A DNA stretch of 64,000 bases from Bradyrhizobium lablabi (GTDB taxonomy: Bacteria; Pseudomonadota; Alphaproteobacteria; Rhizobiales; Xanthobacteraceae), in the NCBI RefSeq assembly GCF_018129385.1, contig NZ_JAFCLN010000003.1, forward strand, positions 401,501 through 465,500. Direction: 5' to 3'. Under the pieces are notes generated by a model that ran no database searches, was not told where the DNA came from, and worked only from the letters and a program-made list of their open reading frames with translations. Position 1 is the stretch's first letter. Every line of letters starts with the position of its first letter. Made by a program: the position numbers and the translations under genes. This document shows positions 25,444-34,717 of the stretch, piece after piece.

Positions 25444-27548
25444 GCCGCCGCCACCTTGTTCTGTACGCGCTGCCGCCATTGCCACAGCACGACCGCAGCC
25501 GCGAGCGTGAAGCCGACGGTGTCGCTGAAGCGGAAGTCACCGAGCAGGCACAGCGAGGCAATGAGGGCGACCACCAGTTCCACCAGCGTCAGGCGCGTGA
25601 ACAGGAAACCGATGGCGACGATGCCGAACAGGGCGATGGCCACCAGCGCCTTGAAGGTCGCGAGCGCGACCGCGCCATAGAAACCGAGCTGGGCTTCCAT
25701 GGGATCGCCGGATTGCAACATCAGTGCCGGCGAATAGACGAAGATGAAGGGAATGACGTAACCGGCGAGTGCGATGCGCATCGCCTCCCAGCCGATTTTA
25801 TCAGGGTTTTCCTTCGCGATCGGTGCAGCCGCCAGCGCGGCCAGCGCCACCGGCGGCGATAGGTCGGCCATAATGCCGTAGTAGAACGCGAACATGTGGC
25901 TCGCGATCAAGGGCACACCGAGCTTTGCCAGCGCCGGCGCGGCCAGCGCGGCGGTGATGATGTAGGTCGGAATCGTGGGAATGCCGGTGCCGAGCAGGAT
26001 CGACAGCAGCATGGTCATGACCAGCGCCAGGAACAGGCTCTTGGCGCCGAGGCCGATGATCCAGCTGCCAAAGATGGTGCCGACGCCGGTCTGCGTCATC
26101 ATGCCGATGATGGTGCCGACGATGGCGCAGGCCATGCCGACAGTCAGCGCCGATTTTGCACTGTCGGCCAGCGAGTCGCGGCAGGCGGCGAGCGTGGCGC
26201 GGCCGCCGCGCGAAATCGCCGCGATCAGGATCAGGCCGCCGACGACGGAAGCCACCGGCACGATCTCGAGTCCGTGGCGCGAGACGGCGCCGACGACGAG
26301 CGCCAGCCCGATCCAGAAGATGTAGCGGACGACGGCGCTGGAGACGCCAAGCGTGATGCTGGCGCCGAGGATCAGCGCGACGGTGAGCGCGAGCCCCATG
26401 CTGCCGGCATAGAGCGGCGTAAAGCCCTCGAACAGCATGTAGACCAGCGCCGCCAGCGGCAGCACGAGATACCAGCGCTCGACCAGCGCCTTCCAGGCGC
26501 TCGGAATTTCCGACTTCTTCATGCCCTCGAGGCCGTGCTTGCCGGCCTCTAGATGCACCATCCAGAACGCGGAGGCGAAATAGAGGACCGCAGGGATCAC
26601 CGCGGCCTTGACGATCTCGGAATATTGCACGCCGAGCGTCTCGGCCATGATGAAGGCGACCGCGCCCATCACCGGCGGCATGATCTGTCCGCCCATCGAG
26701 GCGGTGGCCTCGACGCCGGCGGCAAAGGCGCGGCGGTAGCCGAACTTGATCATCAAGGGAATCGTGAACTGGCCGACGGTGACGACATTGGCGACGCCGG
26801 AGCCGGAGATGGTGCCCATCAGGCCCGAGGCGAACACCGCGACCTTGGCGGGGCCGCTGCGGGTGCGGCCGAACAGGCCGAGCGAGACGTCGGTGAAAAG
26901 CTGGATCATGCCGGCGCGTTCGAGGAACGAGCCGAACAGGATGAAGAGGAAGATGTAGGTCGCCGAGACATAGATCGGCACGCCGTAAAAGCCTTCGGTG
27001 CCGAAGGAGAGATGGCTGATGATCTGATCGAAATCATAGCCGCGATGGTTGAGCGGCGACGGCAGATACTGGCCGAAGAACCAATAGAGCAAACAGACGC
27101 CGCACATCAGCGGCAGCGCGAGCCCCATCAGCCGCCGCGTGCCCTCGAAGATCAGCACCGCCAGCAGTGTGCCGACGGCTAGATCGACACGGGTCGGATC
27201 GCCGTCGCGCGCGATCAGGTCGGCATAGAAGATCCATTGGTAGAGGCCGCAGGCAAAGCCGAGCGCTCCGATGATCCAGCCGAGCGCGCGGCCGAAATCG
27301 CTTTTGGCGGTGAAGTTGCCGATCAGGCCGAAGGTGAGCAGCAGCAGGAAGCCGACATGGACACCGCGCACCACCTGGCTCGGCAGGTAATTGAACGCGG
27401 CGACGTAGAGCTGGAACACCGCAAAGGCGAGGCCGATGGCATAGGCGAGGTAGGCCCACCCACCCGGCCCGAAGCCCGGCGGAAAGCCGTGCTCAAAGTT
27501 GTCGAATTCGACCTTGATGGGCTCCGGTGTGCCCTCGGCGAGTTGCAT
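25440..27548 (-). CDS. TRAP transporter permease, fused 4TM/12TM (TAXI type)
   Basis: A 702-residue membrane protein in which the small (DctQ-like, residues about 30-170) and large (DctM-like, residues about 180-640) TRAP subunits are fused, as in TAXI systems. It imports a carboxylate-type solute with Na+ together with a TAXI binding protein. The sequence shows the FGSFLERAGMIQLFTDVSLGLFGRTRSGPAKVAVFASGLMGTISGSGVANV segment typical of DctM. AGGGGACG precedes the ATG. The cognate binding protein is probably the gene at 27740, 190 nt upstream on the same strand, separated by a repeat. Confidence 0.92.
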   Translation of the reverse strand: MQLAEGTPEPIKVEFDNFEHGFPPGFGPGGWAYLAYAIGLAFAVFQLYVAAFNYLPSQVVRGVHVGFLLLLTFGLIGNFTAKSDFGRALGWIIGALGFACGLYQWIFYADLIARDGDPTRVDLAVGTLLAVLIFEGTRRLMGLALPLMCGVCLLYWFFGQYLPSPLNHRGYDFDQIISHLSFGTEGFYGVPIYVSATYIFLFILFGSFLERAGMIQLFTDVSLGLFGRTRSGPAKVAVFASGLMGTISGSGVANVVTVGQFTIPLMIKFGYRRAFAAGVEATASMGGQIMPPVMGAVAFIMAETLGVQYSEIVKAAVIPAVLYFASAFWMVHLEAGKHGLEGMKKSEIPSAWKALVERWYLVLPLAALVYMLFEGFTPLYAGSMGLALTVALILGASITLGVSSAVVRYIFWIGLALVVGAVSRHGLEIVPVASVVGGLILIAAISRGGRATLAACRDSLADSAKSALTVGMACAIVGTIIGMMTQTGVGTIFGSWIIGLGAKSLFLALVMTMLLSILLGTGIPTIPTYIITAALAAPALAKLGVPLIASHMFAFYYGIMADLSPPVALAALAAAPIAKENPDKIGWEAMRIALAGYVIPFIFVYSPALMLQSGDPMEAQLGFYGAVALATFKALVAIALFGIVAIGFLFTRLTLVELVVALIASLCLLGDFRFSDTVGFTLAAAVVLWQWRQRVQNKVAAA

Positions 27549-27632
27549 CTTAAGTCGTCCCCTGCCCTGCGAGGCTTATAGCTGAGTCGCTCGCTCCTGG
27601 ATGGAACGCGGCGCCTCGAAAACCGCTGTCCC

Positions 27633-27719
27633 CGTCATTGCGAGCGAAGCGAAGCAATCCATCGGGCCACACCCAAAAAAAGCTGGATTGCTTCGTCGCT
27701 TCGCTCCTCGCAATGACGG
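27633..27719. repeat. family B repeat copy 1 (CGTCATTGCGAGCGAAGCGAAGCAATCC)
   Basis: Arms CGTCATTGCGAGCGAAGCGA and TCGCTTCGCTCCTCGCAATGACG flank GCAATCC...GGATTGC, forming a long imperfect hairpin. It lies between the TAXI binding-protein gene and the permease gene on the same strand. Copies 2 and 3 are at 41210-41293 and 42457-42540. Confidence 0.85.
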
Positions 27720-27739
27720 CAGAGGCAGCGCGGTGCTCC

Positions 27740-28693
27740 CTACTTCAGTAGTCCCTTTTCCTTGTAATAGCGGATCGCGCCGGGATGCAGCGGGACGGGG
27801 CTGCCGCCGGCAGCCGTCTCCAGCTTGATCTCCTTGCCGGCGGCATGGGCGTTGGCAAGCTCCGGCAGCGACTCGAAGATCAGCTTTGTCATCTGGTAGG
27901 CGAGATCGTCCGACACCGCGGAGCTTGTGACCAGATAGTTCACGACGGCCGCGGTCGGGACATCCTTGTCCTGGCCCGTATAGGTGTTGGCCGGGATCGT
28001 CACGGCGACGAAGGGCGGGCCGATCTTGTCGACGATCTCCTTCGGCACCGAAACCACATTGATCTCGGTCGAGGTGGAAAGATCCTTCAGCGAGGCAACG
28101 CCGAGGCCCGCCGATTGCAAGGTCGCGTTGAGCTGGCGGTTCTTCATCAGGTCGACCGATTCCGCGAACGGCAGGTACTCGACCTTCTTCATGTCCTTGT
28201 AGCTCATGCCGGCGGCGGCAAGGATGGCGCGCGAGTTCAGCTCGGTGCCGGATTTCGGCGCGCCGACCGACAGGCTCTTGCCCTTCAGATCGGCCAGCGT
28301 CTTCACACCGCTGTCAGCGGTGGCGACGATCTGGATGTAGTTCGGATAGATCGCACCGATGGTGCGCAGCTTGTCGAGCTTGTTCTTGAAGCCGGCTTCC
28401 TCGTCGCCTTCCCAGGCGGCTTTCAAGGAGTCGCCGAGCGTGAATGCGATCTCGCCGCGGCCCTGCTGGAGCAGGATCAGGTTCTCGACCGAAGCCTTGG
28501 TGGCCTGCACCTGGGTTTTGACGTTCGGAATTTTTTCGCCGTAGATTTTGCTGATGGCGACGCCGAGCGGGTAATAGACGCCGGACGTGCCGCCGGTAAG
28601 GACGTTAATGAATTGCTGGGCCATGGCGGATGGAGCCGAAAGGACCATAGCCGAAGCGACCGCGAATGCGGTCAGTCGCGAATGAACTGGCAT
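27740..28693 (-). CDS. TAXI family TRAP transporter solute-binding protein (system 1)
   Basis: A 317-residue periplasmic binding protein with signal peptide (FAVASAMVLSAPSAMAQ) and the TAXI signature INVLTGGTSGVYYPLGVAISKIY at the mature N-terminus; the C-terminal VPLHPGAIRYYKEKGLL is also typical. Glutamate or related acids are known ligands of some TAXI proteins; the ligand here is unknown. GGGGAAA precedes the ATG at 28693, and readings that extend upstream have no ribosome site. It pairs with the permease at 25440 and is divergent from system 2. Confidence 0.9.
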   Translation of the reverse strand: MPVHSRLTAFAVASAMVLSAPSAMAQQFINVLTGGTSGVYYPLGVAISKIYGEKIPNVKTQVQATKASVENLILLQQGRGEIAFTLGDSLKAAWEGDEEAGFKNKLDKLRTIGAIYPNYIQIVATADSGVKTLADLKGKSLSVGAPKSGTELNSRAILAAAGMSYKDMKKVEYLPFAESVDLMKNRQLNATLQSAGLGVASLKDLSTSTEINVVSVPKEIVDKIGPPFVAVTIPANTYTGQDKDVPTAAVVNYLVTSSAVSDDLAYQMTKLIFESLPELANAHAAGKEIKLETAAGGSPVPLHPGAIRYYKEKGLLK

Positions 28694-28901
28694 TAGTTTC
28701 CCCATTAAAGCGCGCCGGAAATTGGCCGGATGACCCTTCATGGTCAACGCCGCCGGGGGAAGGGCTGGCAGGCTTATTTGCAATGCACCCTGGTTCCGCC
28801 TCATCCGAAAGTCGGTGGCCCGCAGCCTCTTGCCACGCTTGCCCAAAGTAGGGTCAATGCGCCCAACAAGAGCCGGCCGAGGCTGGCGGGCAGGAGGAAG
28901 C

Positions 28902-30947
28902 ATGACGGCAGACCAGAGATCACCGGGCAAGGACAAGGCGCCCGCCAATGACGAGGTCGTTGCCGTCTCCGACGAGGCGCTGCAAAAGGCGGAGGCCTTC
29001 ATCGAGGCCGAGGAAGGCGCCACCAACCGGCTGATGGGCTGGGCGGGGAAGATCTCGACCGCGATCGCGGTCGCGATGAGCCTGTTTCATCTCTATGCAG
29101 CCTACGCGATCGTACCGACCCAGGAGCTGCGCTACACCCACGTCGCCTTTACGCTGATCCTCAGTTTCCTGCTGTTTCCGCTGGCGACGCGATTCCGCAA
29201 CCGGGTGCGCTGGTGGGACGTGGTGCCCGGCATTGTCGCGGTCGCCACCATCGTCTACGCGCTGTGGGGCGGCGAGGATTTCACTGACCGCGCCACCACG
29301 CCGCTGCGGCTCGACGTCATCGTCGGCATCGTCTTCATCGTGCTGCTTCTGGAAGCAACGCGCCGCACCACCGGGCCGATCATGCCCGTGGTGTCGCTGT
29401 TCTTCATCGCCTACGCGATGCTGGGGCCGCATCTGCCGGCGCCGTGGACCCACCGCGGCTATGACGTCTCGCGTCTGGTCGGCCATCTCTTCATCACGCT
29501 GGAAGGCATTTTCGGCGTCGCGGTCGACGTCTCAGCCACGCTGATCATCCTGTTCACGATCTATGGCGCATTCCTACAGCATTCCGGCGCCGGAAAATTC
29601 TTCATCGATTTTTCGCTGGCGCTGATGGGCGGCAAGCCGAACAGCGCAGGACGCACGGTGGTGCTGTCGTCATTCCTGCTCGGCGGCCCCTCCGGCTCCG
29701 GCGTCGCGACGACAGTGATGATCGGCACGGTCGCCTATCCGATGATGGCAAAGGCGGGCTTCGAAAAGAACGCCGCCGGCGGCCTGCTCGCGGCCGGCGG
29801 CCTCGGCGCGATCCTGTCGCCGCCGGTGCTGGGCGCCGCGGCGTTCCTGATCGCCGAGTTCCTGAAGATCAGCTATCTCGACGTGATCTGGATGGCGACG
29901 ATCCCGACCTGTCTCTACTACCTGTCGCTGCTGATTATGGTCGAGCTGGACGCGAAAAAGTTTCATGCACGGGATGTATCATTCAGGCCGGATCTGACGC
30001 TCGGCCAGATGACGATGCGCTACGGTTTCCACTTCATCTCGCTGCTGGCCGTGGTCTTCTTCATGATCATCGGCTACTCGGCGTCGCTGTCGGTGTTCTA
30101 CGCCATCTGCGTCACCTTCGCGCTGAGCTTCCTGCGCAAGGACACCGCGCTGGTGCCGAAAAAGCTGGTCAGGGCGCTGGCCGACGGCTCGATCGGCGCG
30201 CTCAACGCCGCAACCACCTGCGCCTGCGCCGGCATCGTGGTCGGCATCGTCACGCTGACCGGGCTTGGACTGAAGTTCTCCTCGATTGTGATCAGCTATG
30301 CCGGCGGCAGCCTGCTGCTGACGGCAATCTACACCTCGCTGATCGTCTGGATCATCGGCCTCGCCGTGCCTGTCACCGCGTCCTACATCATCTGCGCGGT
30401 CATCGCCGCGCCCGCGCTGATCAAACTGGGCGTGCCTGATTACGCCGCGCACATGTTCATCTTCTACTATGCGGTGCTCTCGGAAGTGTCGCCGCCGACC
30501 GCGCTCTCTCCTTTTGCGGCTGCCGCGATCACCGGCGGCGATCCCTACCGGACCACGCTGCAATCCTGGAAATATACCCTGCCCGCCTTCCTGGTGCCGT
30601 TCGTGTTCGTGCTCGACCCGCAAGGCGTCGGCCTGTTGCTTTCGATCCCCAAGGGCGGCTCGTGGGTCGATATCGTCGAGATAACCATCAAGACGACTTT
30701 TGGCCTGTTGGCGCTGGCGGCGGTTGCCCAGAACTGGGCACTGCGACAAAATACGCCGATCGAGCGCGGCCTGCTTCTGCTATCGGGGCTGCTGCTGGTA
30801 TTTCCGAGCCTGATCGAGGCGATCGTCGAATGGTTGATCGGGCGCGACATCAGCTACACCTACCTGCCTGGGCTCATCATCGGCCTCGGCGTGCTGGTGT
30901 GGCAGCTAAGAACGCGGACGCCGCCGCAAGCGGCGCCGGCAAACTGA
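28902..30947 (+). CDS. TRAP transporter permease, fused 4TM/12TM (TAXI type, system 2)
   Basis: A 681-residue membrane protein with a charged N-terminal cytosolic tail (residues 1-45, many Glu/Asp/Lys), then a DctQ-like section and a DctM-like section (GAFLQHSGAGKFFIDFSLALMGGKPNSAGRTVVLSSFLLGGPSGSGVATTVMIG). It differs clearly from the permease of system 1, so the two are not a recent duplication. AGGAGGAAG precedes the ATG at 28902; the open frame extends 162 nt further upstream without support. The binding protein follows 14 nt downstream. Confidence 0.9.
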   Translation: MTADQRSPGKDKAPANDEVVAVSDEALQKAEAFIEAEEGATNRLMGWAGKISTAIAVAMSLFHLYAAYAIVPTQELRYTHVAFTLILSFLLFPLATRFRNRVRWWDVVPGIVAVATIVYALWGGEDFTDRATTPLRLDVIVGIVFIVLLLEATRRTTGPIMPVVSLFFIAYAMLGPHLPAPWTHRGYDVSRLVGHLFITLEGIFGVAVDVSATLIILFTIYGAFLQHSGAGKFFIDFSLALMGGKPNSAGRTVVLSSFLLGGPSGSGVATTVMIGTVAYPMMAKAGFEKNAAGGLLAAGGLGAILSPPVLGAAAFLIAEFLKISYLDVIWMATIPTCLYYLSLLIMVELDAKKFHARDVSFRPDLTLGQMTMRYGFHFISLLAVVFFMIIGYSASLSVFYAICVTFALSFLRKDTALVPKKLVRALADGSIGALNAATTCACAGIVVGIVTLTGLGLKFSSIVISYAGGSLLLTAIYTSLIVWIIGLAVPVTASYIICAVIAAPALIKLGVPDYAAHMFIFYYAVLSEVSPPTALSPFAAAAITGGDPYRTTLQSWKYTLPAFLVPFVFVLDPQGVGLLLSIPKGGSWVDIVEITIKTTFGLLALAAVAQNWALRQNTPIERGLLLLSGLLLVFPSLIEAIVEWLIGRDISYTYLPGLIIGLGVLVWQLRTRTPPQAAPAN

Positions 30948-30961
30948 GGGAGTAGACGACC

Positions 30962-31936
30962 ATGAGAACAAGAATAAAAACCGCAGCGATTTTTGCGTTC
31001 GCGCTTTCCGCCGGACTGGCGCTGGCCGGCATCGCGCATGCCCAGCAGAAGGTCTATTCGATCGGCACCGGCGGCACCGGCGGCGTGTACTATCCGCTTG
31101 GCGGCGCCGTCGCGAACGTGCTGTCCAAGTCGCTGCCGAACGTGCAGGCCACCGCTGAAGTGACCGGCGGCTCGGTCGACAATCTCAAGCTGATCGGCAC
31201 GGGCCAGAGCGAACTCGGCTTCACCATGGCGGACGCTGCGCTCGACGCGCTGAAGGGCCAGGACAAGTTCAAGAACAACAAGGTCGGCCTACAGGCGCTG
31301 CTGGTGGTCTACCCGAACCGCATGCATGTGGTGACGGTGGAAGGCACCGGCATCAACACCATGGCGGACCTGAAGGGCAAGCGCGTCTCGACCGGCTCTC
31401 CCGGCAGCGCCACCGAGGTGATGGCGTTCCGCGTCATCGAGGGCTCGGGCCTCGACAAGGACAAGGACATGACCCGCGAACGGCTCGGCGTCGCCGAATC
31501 CGTCAATGCCATCAAGGACCGCAAGATCGACGCCTTCTTCTGGGTCGGCGGCATCCCGACCGCCGCGGTGACCGACCTTGCCGCCACGCCCGGCCTGAAG
31601 ATGAAGCTGATCGACCATTCCGACGCGGTCGAGAAGATGAACGCCAAATACGGCAAACTCTACTCGCCGAGCGTGATCAAGGCCGGCTCCTATCCCGGCT
31701 ACGACAAGGACAACAAGATCGCCGAAGTGTGGAACCTGATCGTCACCGGCGACAAGATGAGCAACGACGACGCCTATACCATCGTCAAGACGCTGGTGGA
31801 GAAGAAGGCCGACATCGTCGCTGTGCACAAGGAAGCCGAAAGCTTCAACCTCGACAACCAGGTGCAGGACCGCTCGCCGATCCCGTTCCATTCCGGCGCA
31901 CTGAAATACTTCAAGGAAAAGGGCGTCGGCGGCTAG
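30962..31936 (+). CDS. TAXI family TRAP transporter solute-binding protein (system 2)
   Basis: A 324-residue periplasmic binding protein, signal peptide ending in AHAQ near residue 28, followed by the TAXI motif YSIGTGGTGGVYYPLGGAVANVL and ending with IPFHSGALKYFKEKG. The insertion KIDAFFWVGGIPTAAVTDLA is typical of this family. GAGGGAG precedes the ATG, and the gene lies 14 nt after the system 2 permease, so they form a two-gene operon ended by a hairpin terminator at 31959. Confidence 0.92.
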   Translation: MRTRIKTAAIFAFALSAGLALAGIAHAQQKVYSIGTGGTGGVYYPLGGAVANVLSKSLPNVQATAEVTGGSVDNLKLIGTGQSELGFTMADAALDALKGQDKFKNNKVGLQALLVVYPNRMHVVTVEGTGINTMADLKGKRVSTGSPGSATEVMAFRVIEGSGLDKDKDMTRERLGVAESVNAIKDRKIDAFFWVGGIPTAAVTDLAATPGLKMKLIDHSDAVEKMNAKYGKLYSPSVIKAGSYPGYDKDNKIAEVWNLIVTGDKMSNDDAYTIVKTLVEKKADIVAVHKEAESFNLDNQVQDRSPIPFHSGALKYFKEKGVGG

Positions 31937-31958
31937 CTGGACGCCGGAACTCAACAGG

Positions 31959-31992
31959 GACCGCCGTGCCGATGCGCCGCGGTCTTTTCTTT
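31959..31992 (+). terminator. terminator after TAXI system 2
   Basis: GACCGC and GCGGTC enclose an inner short stem and are followed by TTTTCTTTT; it begins 22 nt after the binding-protein stop. Confidence 0.7.
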
Positions 31993-32297
31993 TGGGGGGC
32001 ACGGACCGCCACGTGGTCAGCGCGGGAATAGCCTTTTTCCGGACGCAGCGCGGCGCCCGTTTCGGCGGTATATGCAGAGCCCAAATCAAAATATCGAAAA
32101 CAACCCCATGCACAGTAGGCCGTGCCGCTGACCGGCGGCCGCTATTCTGTGGCGCTGACTTGCACTATCTGTTTGTATAAGCATGATCTTTTCGAGAATC
32201 AGCATCCGCTTCCCGTGCGCGAGCGACATTCAGCTTCCGTGCAAGGAACCCGGTTCAATCGGGGGCCACTTACCTTGAGCAAACCGGGGCGATTGGA
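31993..32297. other. noncoding gap before MFS gene
   Basis: About 305 bp without a convincing gene. It contains an AT-richer section near 32085-32200 that may hold the MFS promoter and a partial GCATGATCTTTTCGAGAA string resembling half of the Bradyrhizobium GCATGATC palindrome. No riboswitch or small RNA was recognised. Confidence 0.4.
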
Positions 32298-33536
32298 TTG
32301 GCGAGCATCGACAAATCCGGCCTCGGGCGCTCACTGGACGCCCTCAACTTCTTCCTCGCCGATGTCCGGGACGGCCTCGGCCCGTATCTCGCGATCTATC
32401 TGCTCACCGAGCAGAAATGGGATGAAGCCTCCATCGGCCTTGTGATGTCGATGGCCGCCATCGCCGGCATCGTCGCACAAACGCCGGCCGGCGCCCTGAT
32501 CGACCGCAGCACCGCCAAGCGTGCCCTGATGGTGGCGGCCGCCATCGCCGTCACCATGGGATGCCTCGCTCTGCCCCTGACGTCGCGGTTCGAACTGATC
32601 GCCGCGACACAGGCCATCGCAGCCGCGGCGAGTGCCATCTTCGCCCCGGTCATCGCCGCGGTGACGCTCGGCATTGTCGGGCCACAAGCCTTCGCCCGGC
32701 GTACCGGCCGCAACGAAGCGTTCAACCATGCCGGCAATGCCGTGGCAGCGGCGATCGCTGGCGGTACAGCTTATTTCTTCGGAACCGTCGTCGTGTTCTG
32801 GCTGCTGGCGGCGATGGCACTGGCCAGCATATTCGCGACGCTCTCAATTCCCGCCGGCGCTATCGACAACGAGGTAGCACGCGGGCTCGACAGCGCGACG
32901 CAAACGGAAGCCGGCGTGCATCACCAGCCCTCCGGCTTCCAGGTGCTGCTGACCTGCAAGCCCCTCCTGATCTTCGCGGCCGCCACGGTAGTGTTTCATT
33001 TTGCCAACGCGGCGATGCTGCCGCTGGTCGGGCAAAAGCTCGCGCTGGTCAACCGCGAACTCGGCACCACGCTGATGTCGGCCTGCATCGTCGCGGCGCA
33101 GGTCGTGATGGTGCCGGTCGCGGCGCTGGTTGGGCACAAAGCCGATGTCTGGGGGCGCAAGCCGATCTTCGCCGTGGCGCTCGGCGTGCTGGCCGTCCGC
33201 GGCGCGCTATATCCACTCTCGGAGAATCCATATTGGCTGGTGGGCGTGCAATTGCTTGACGGCGTCGGCGCCGGAATCTTCGGCGCGCTGTTTCCGCTCG
33301 TCGTCGCCGACCTCACGCATGGCACCGGACATTTCAACGTCAGCCAGGGCGCGATCGCAACCGCCGCAGGACTCGGCGGCGCACTGAGCGCGGCGGTCTC
33401 GGGCTTCATCATCGTCAAGGCCGGGTACAGCGCGGCCTTCCTGTTCCTGGCCGCGGTAGCAGCCGCCGGGCTGATCGCGTTCTGCATTTTGATGCCGGAA
33501 ACACTGCGAAATCGCGCTGGTGGTCCAGGGCGTTAG
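32298..33536 (+). CDS. major facilitator superfamily (MFS) transporter
   Basis: A 412-residue, 12-helix carrier. The loop 2-3 signature appears as GALIDRSTAKRALMV and the second-half equivalent as GHKADVWGRKPIFAVALG. Loss of the usual charged residues in the first motif and the overall pattern fit drug- or metabolite-efflux MFS members, but the substrate is not clear. The start is TTG at 32298 with GGGG 5-10 nt upstream; ATG codons further in would remove helix 1. A Bug binding protein follows after 41 nt, an odd partner for an MFS carrier. Confidence 0.85.
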   Translation: MASIDKSGLGRSLDALNFFLADVRDGLGPYLAIYLLTEQKWDEASIGLVMSMAAIAGIVAQTPAGALIDRSTAKRALMVAAAIAVTMGCLALPLTSRFELIAATQAIAAAASAIFAPVIAAVTLGIVGPQAFARRTGRNEAFNHAGNAVAAAIAGGTAYFFGTVVVFWLLAAMALASIFATLSIPAGAIDNEVARGLDSATQTEAGVHHQPSGFQVLLTCKPLLIFAAATVVFHFANAAMLPLVGQKLALVNRELGTTLMSACIVAAQVVMVPVAALVGHKADVWGRKPIFAVALGVLAVRGALYPLSENPYWLVGVQLLDGVGAGIFGALFPLVVADLTHGTGHFNVSQGAIATAAGLGGALSAAVSGFIIVKAGYSAAFLFLAAVAAAGLIAFCILMPETLRNRAGGPGR

Positions 33537-33577
33537 CGCATACGGTCCGGCCGAAAAAACAAGGACCTCGACATTCC

Positions 33578-34591
33578 ATGCGTACTACCAGGAATTCTAC
33601 TCGTCTCTCGCTTCCGACCCGCCGCTCCGTCCTGATCGGAGGCGCCGCGCTCGGCGCCATGCCGCTGTTGTCGCGCGGCGCCCGCGCCGACAACTGGCCG
33701 TCGCGTCCCGTGAAGATGGTCGTCCCTTTCGCGGCCGGTGGCACCACCGACATTCTGGCCCGTGTCGTTGCCCAGAAGGTATCGGAAGAATTCGGCCAGC
33801 AGTTCATCGTGGAGAACAAGACCGGCGCCGGCGGCAACATCGCCGCCGATTTCGTCGCCAAGGCGGAACCGGACGGCTACACTTTCCTGGTCGGCACGCC
33901 GGGCACGCACTCGATCAATCCGCTGGTGTTCAAGAACATGCCGTTCGATCCGGTCAAGGATCTGGCGCCGGTCATCATCATCGCTCGTGTACCGAACCTG
34001 TGTTCCGTCACCAATTCACTGCCGGTCAAATCGGTCTCGGAGCTGATCGCCTACATCAAGTCCAAGCCCGGTGAAATCTTCTACGGCACGCCGGGCCTGG
34101 GCAGCACCGCCCACGTCTCCACCGAGTTGTTCAAGTCGATGACCGGCGTGGAGATGACCCACGTGCCCTTCCGCGGCAGCGCACCGGCGCTGACCGACCT
34201 GATCGCGGGCCGCGTCCAGTTGATGATCGACAATCTGCCGGCCGCGCAGCCGTTCGCCGAAGCGAGCCAGATCCGTCCGCTGGCGGTTTCCGGCGCCACG
34301 CGCTGGCCGCTGCTGCCTGATTTGCCGACCATCGCGGAAGCCGGCGTGCCCGGCTATGAAGCCTCGTCCTGGTTCACCATCGCCGCGCCCGCCAAAACCT
34401 CCAGGGAAATCATCGCCCGCTTCAACACCAGCGTCGACAAGTTCCTCAAGACCGATGACGGCACCGCGCGCCTGCGCAAGCTCGGCGCCGAACCGGCCGG
34501 CGGCTCTCCCGACGACATGCAGCGCTACATCCTCGCTGAAATCGACAAGTGGGGTAAGGTCGCCAAATTCGCAGGCATCAAGCCGGAGTGA
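33578..34591 (+). CDS. Bug-family (tripartite tricarboxylate transporter) substrate-binding protein 1
   Basis: A 337-residue periplasmic binding protein. A twin-arginine-like signal (TRRSVLIGGAALGAMPLLSRGARA) precedes the Bug domain, with KMVVPFAAGGTTDILARVVAQK, NKTGAGGNIAADFVAKAEPDGYTFL and the DLIAGRVQLMIDNLPAAQPF segment. Bug proteins bind carboxylates, amides or aromatic acids. No TctA/TctB membrane genes are present, so this is an orphan. AAGGA lies 13 nt before the ATG. A hairpin terminator closes the gene. Confidence 0.9.
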   Translation: MRTTRNSTRLSLPTRRSVLIGGAALGAMPLLSRGARADNWPSRPVKMVVPFAAGGTTDILARVVAQKVSEEFGQQFIVENKTGAGGNIAADFVAKAEPDGYTFLVGTPGTHSINPLVFKNMPFDPVKDLAPVIIIARVPNLCSVTNSLPVKSVSELIAYIKSKPGEIFYGTPGLGSTAHVSTELFKSMTGVEMTHVPFRGSAPALTDLIAGRVQLMIDNLPAAQPFAEASQIRPLAVSGATRWPLLPDLPTIAEAGVPGYEASSWFTIAAPAKTSREIIARFNTSVDKFLKTDDGTARLRKLGAEPAGGSPDDMQRYILAEIDKWGKVAKFAGIKPE

Positions 34592-34598
34592 AGGTGAA

Positions 34599-34624
34599 GG
34601 CCGGGACGCGCTCCCGGCCCTTTT
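34599..34624 (+). terminator. terminator after Bug protein 1
   Basis: GGCCGGGA and TCCCGGCC pair perfectly across a 5-nt loop and are followed by CTTTT, 8 nt after the stop codon. Confidence 0.8.
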
Positions 34625-34717
34625 GCCGGGGCGTGTGCGGGCCTGTGAGCGCGGCTTAACGCGCGTGCGCTATCTGGCGCATTGCGGCCGCAAACGGGAG
34701 AAGCGGAAGTTTCAGCA

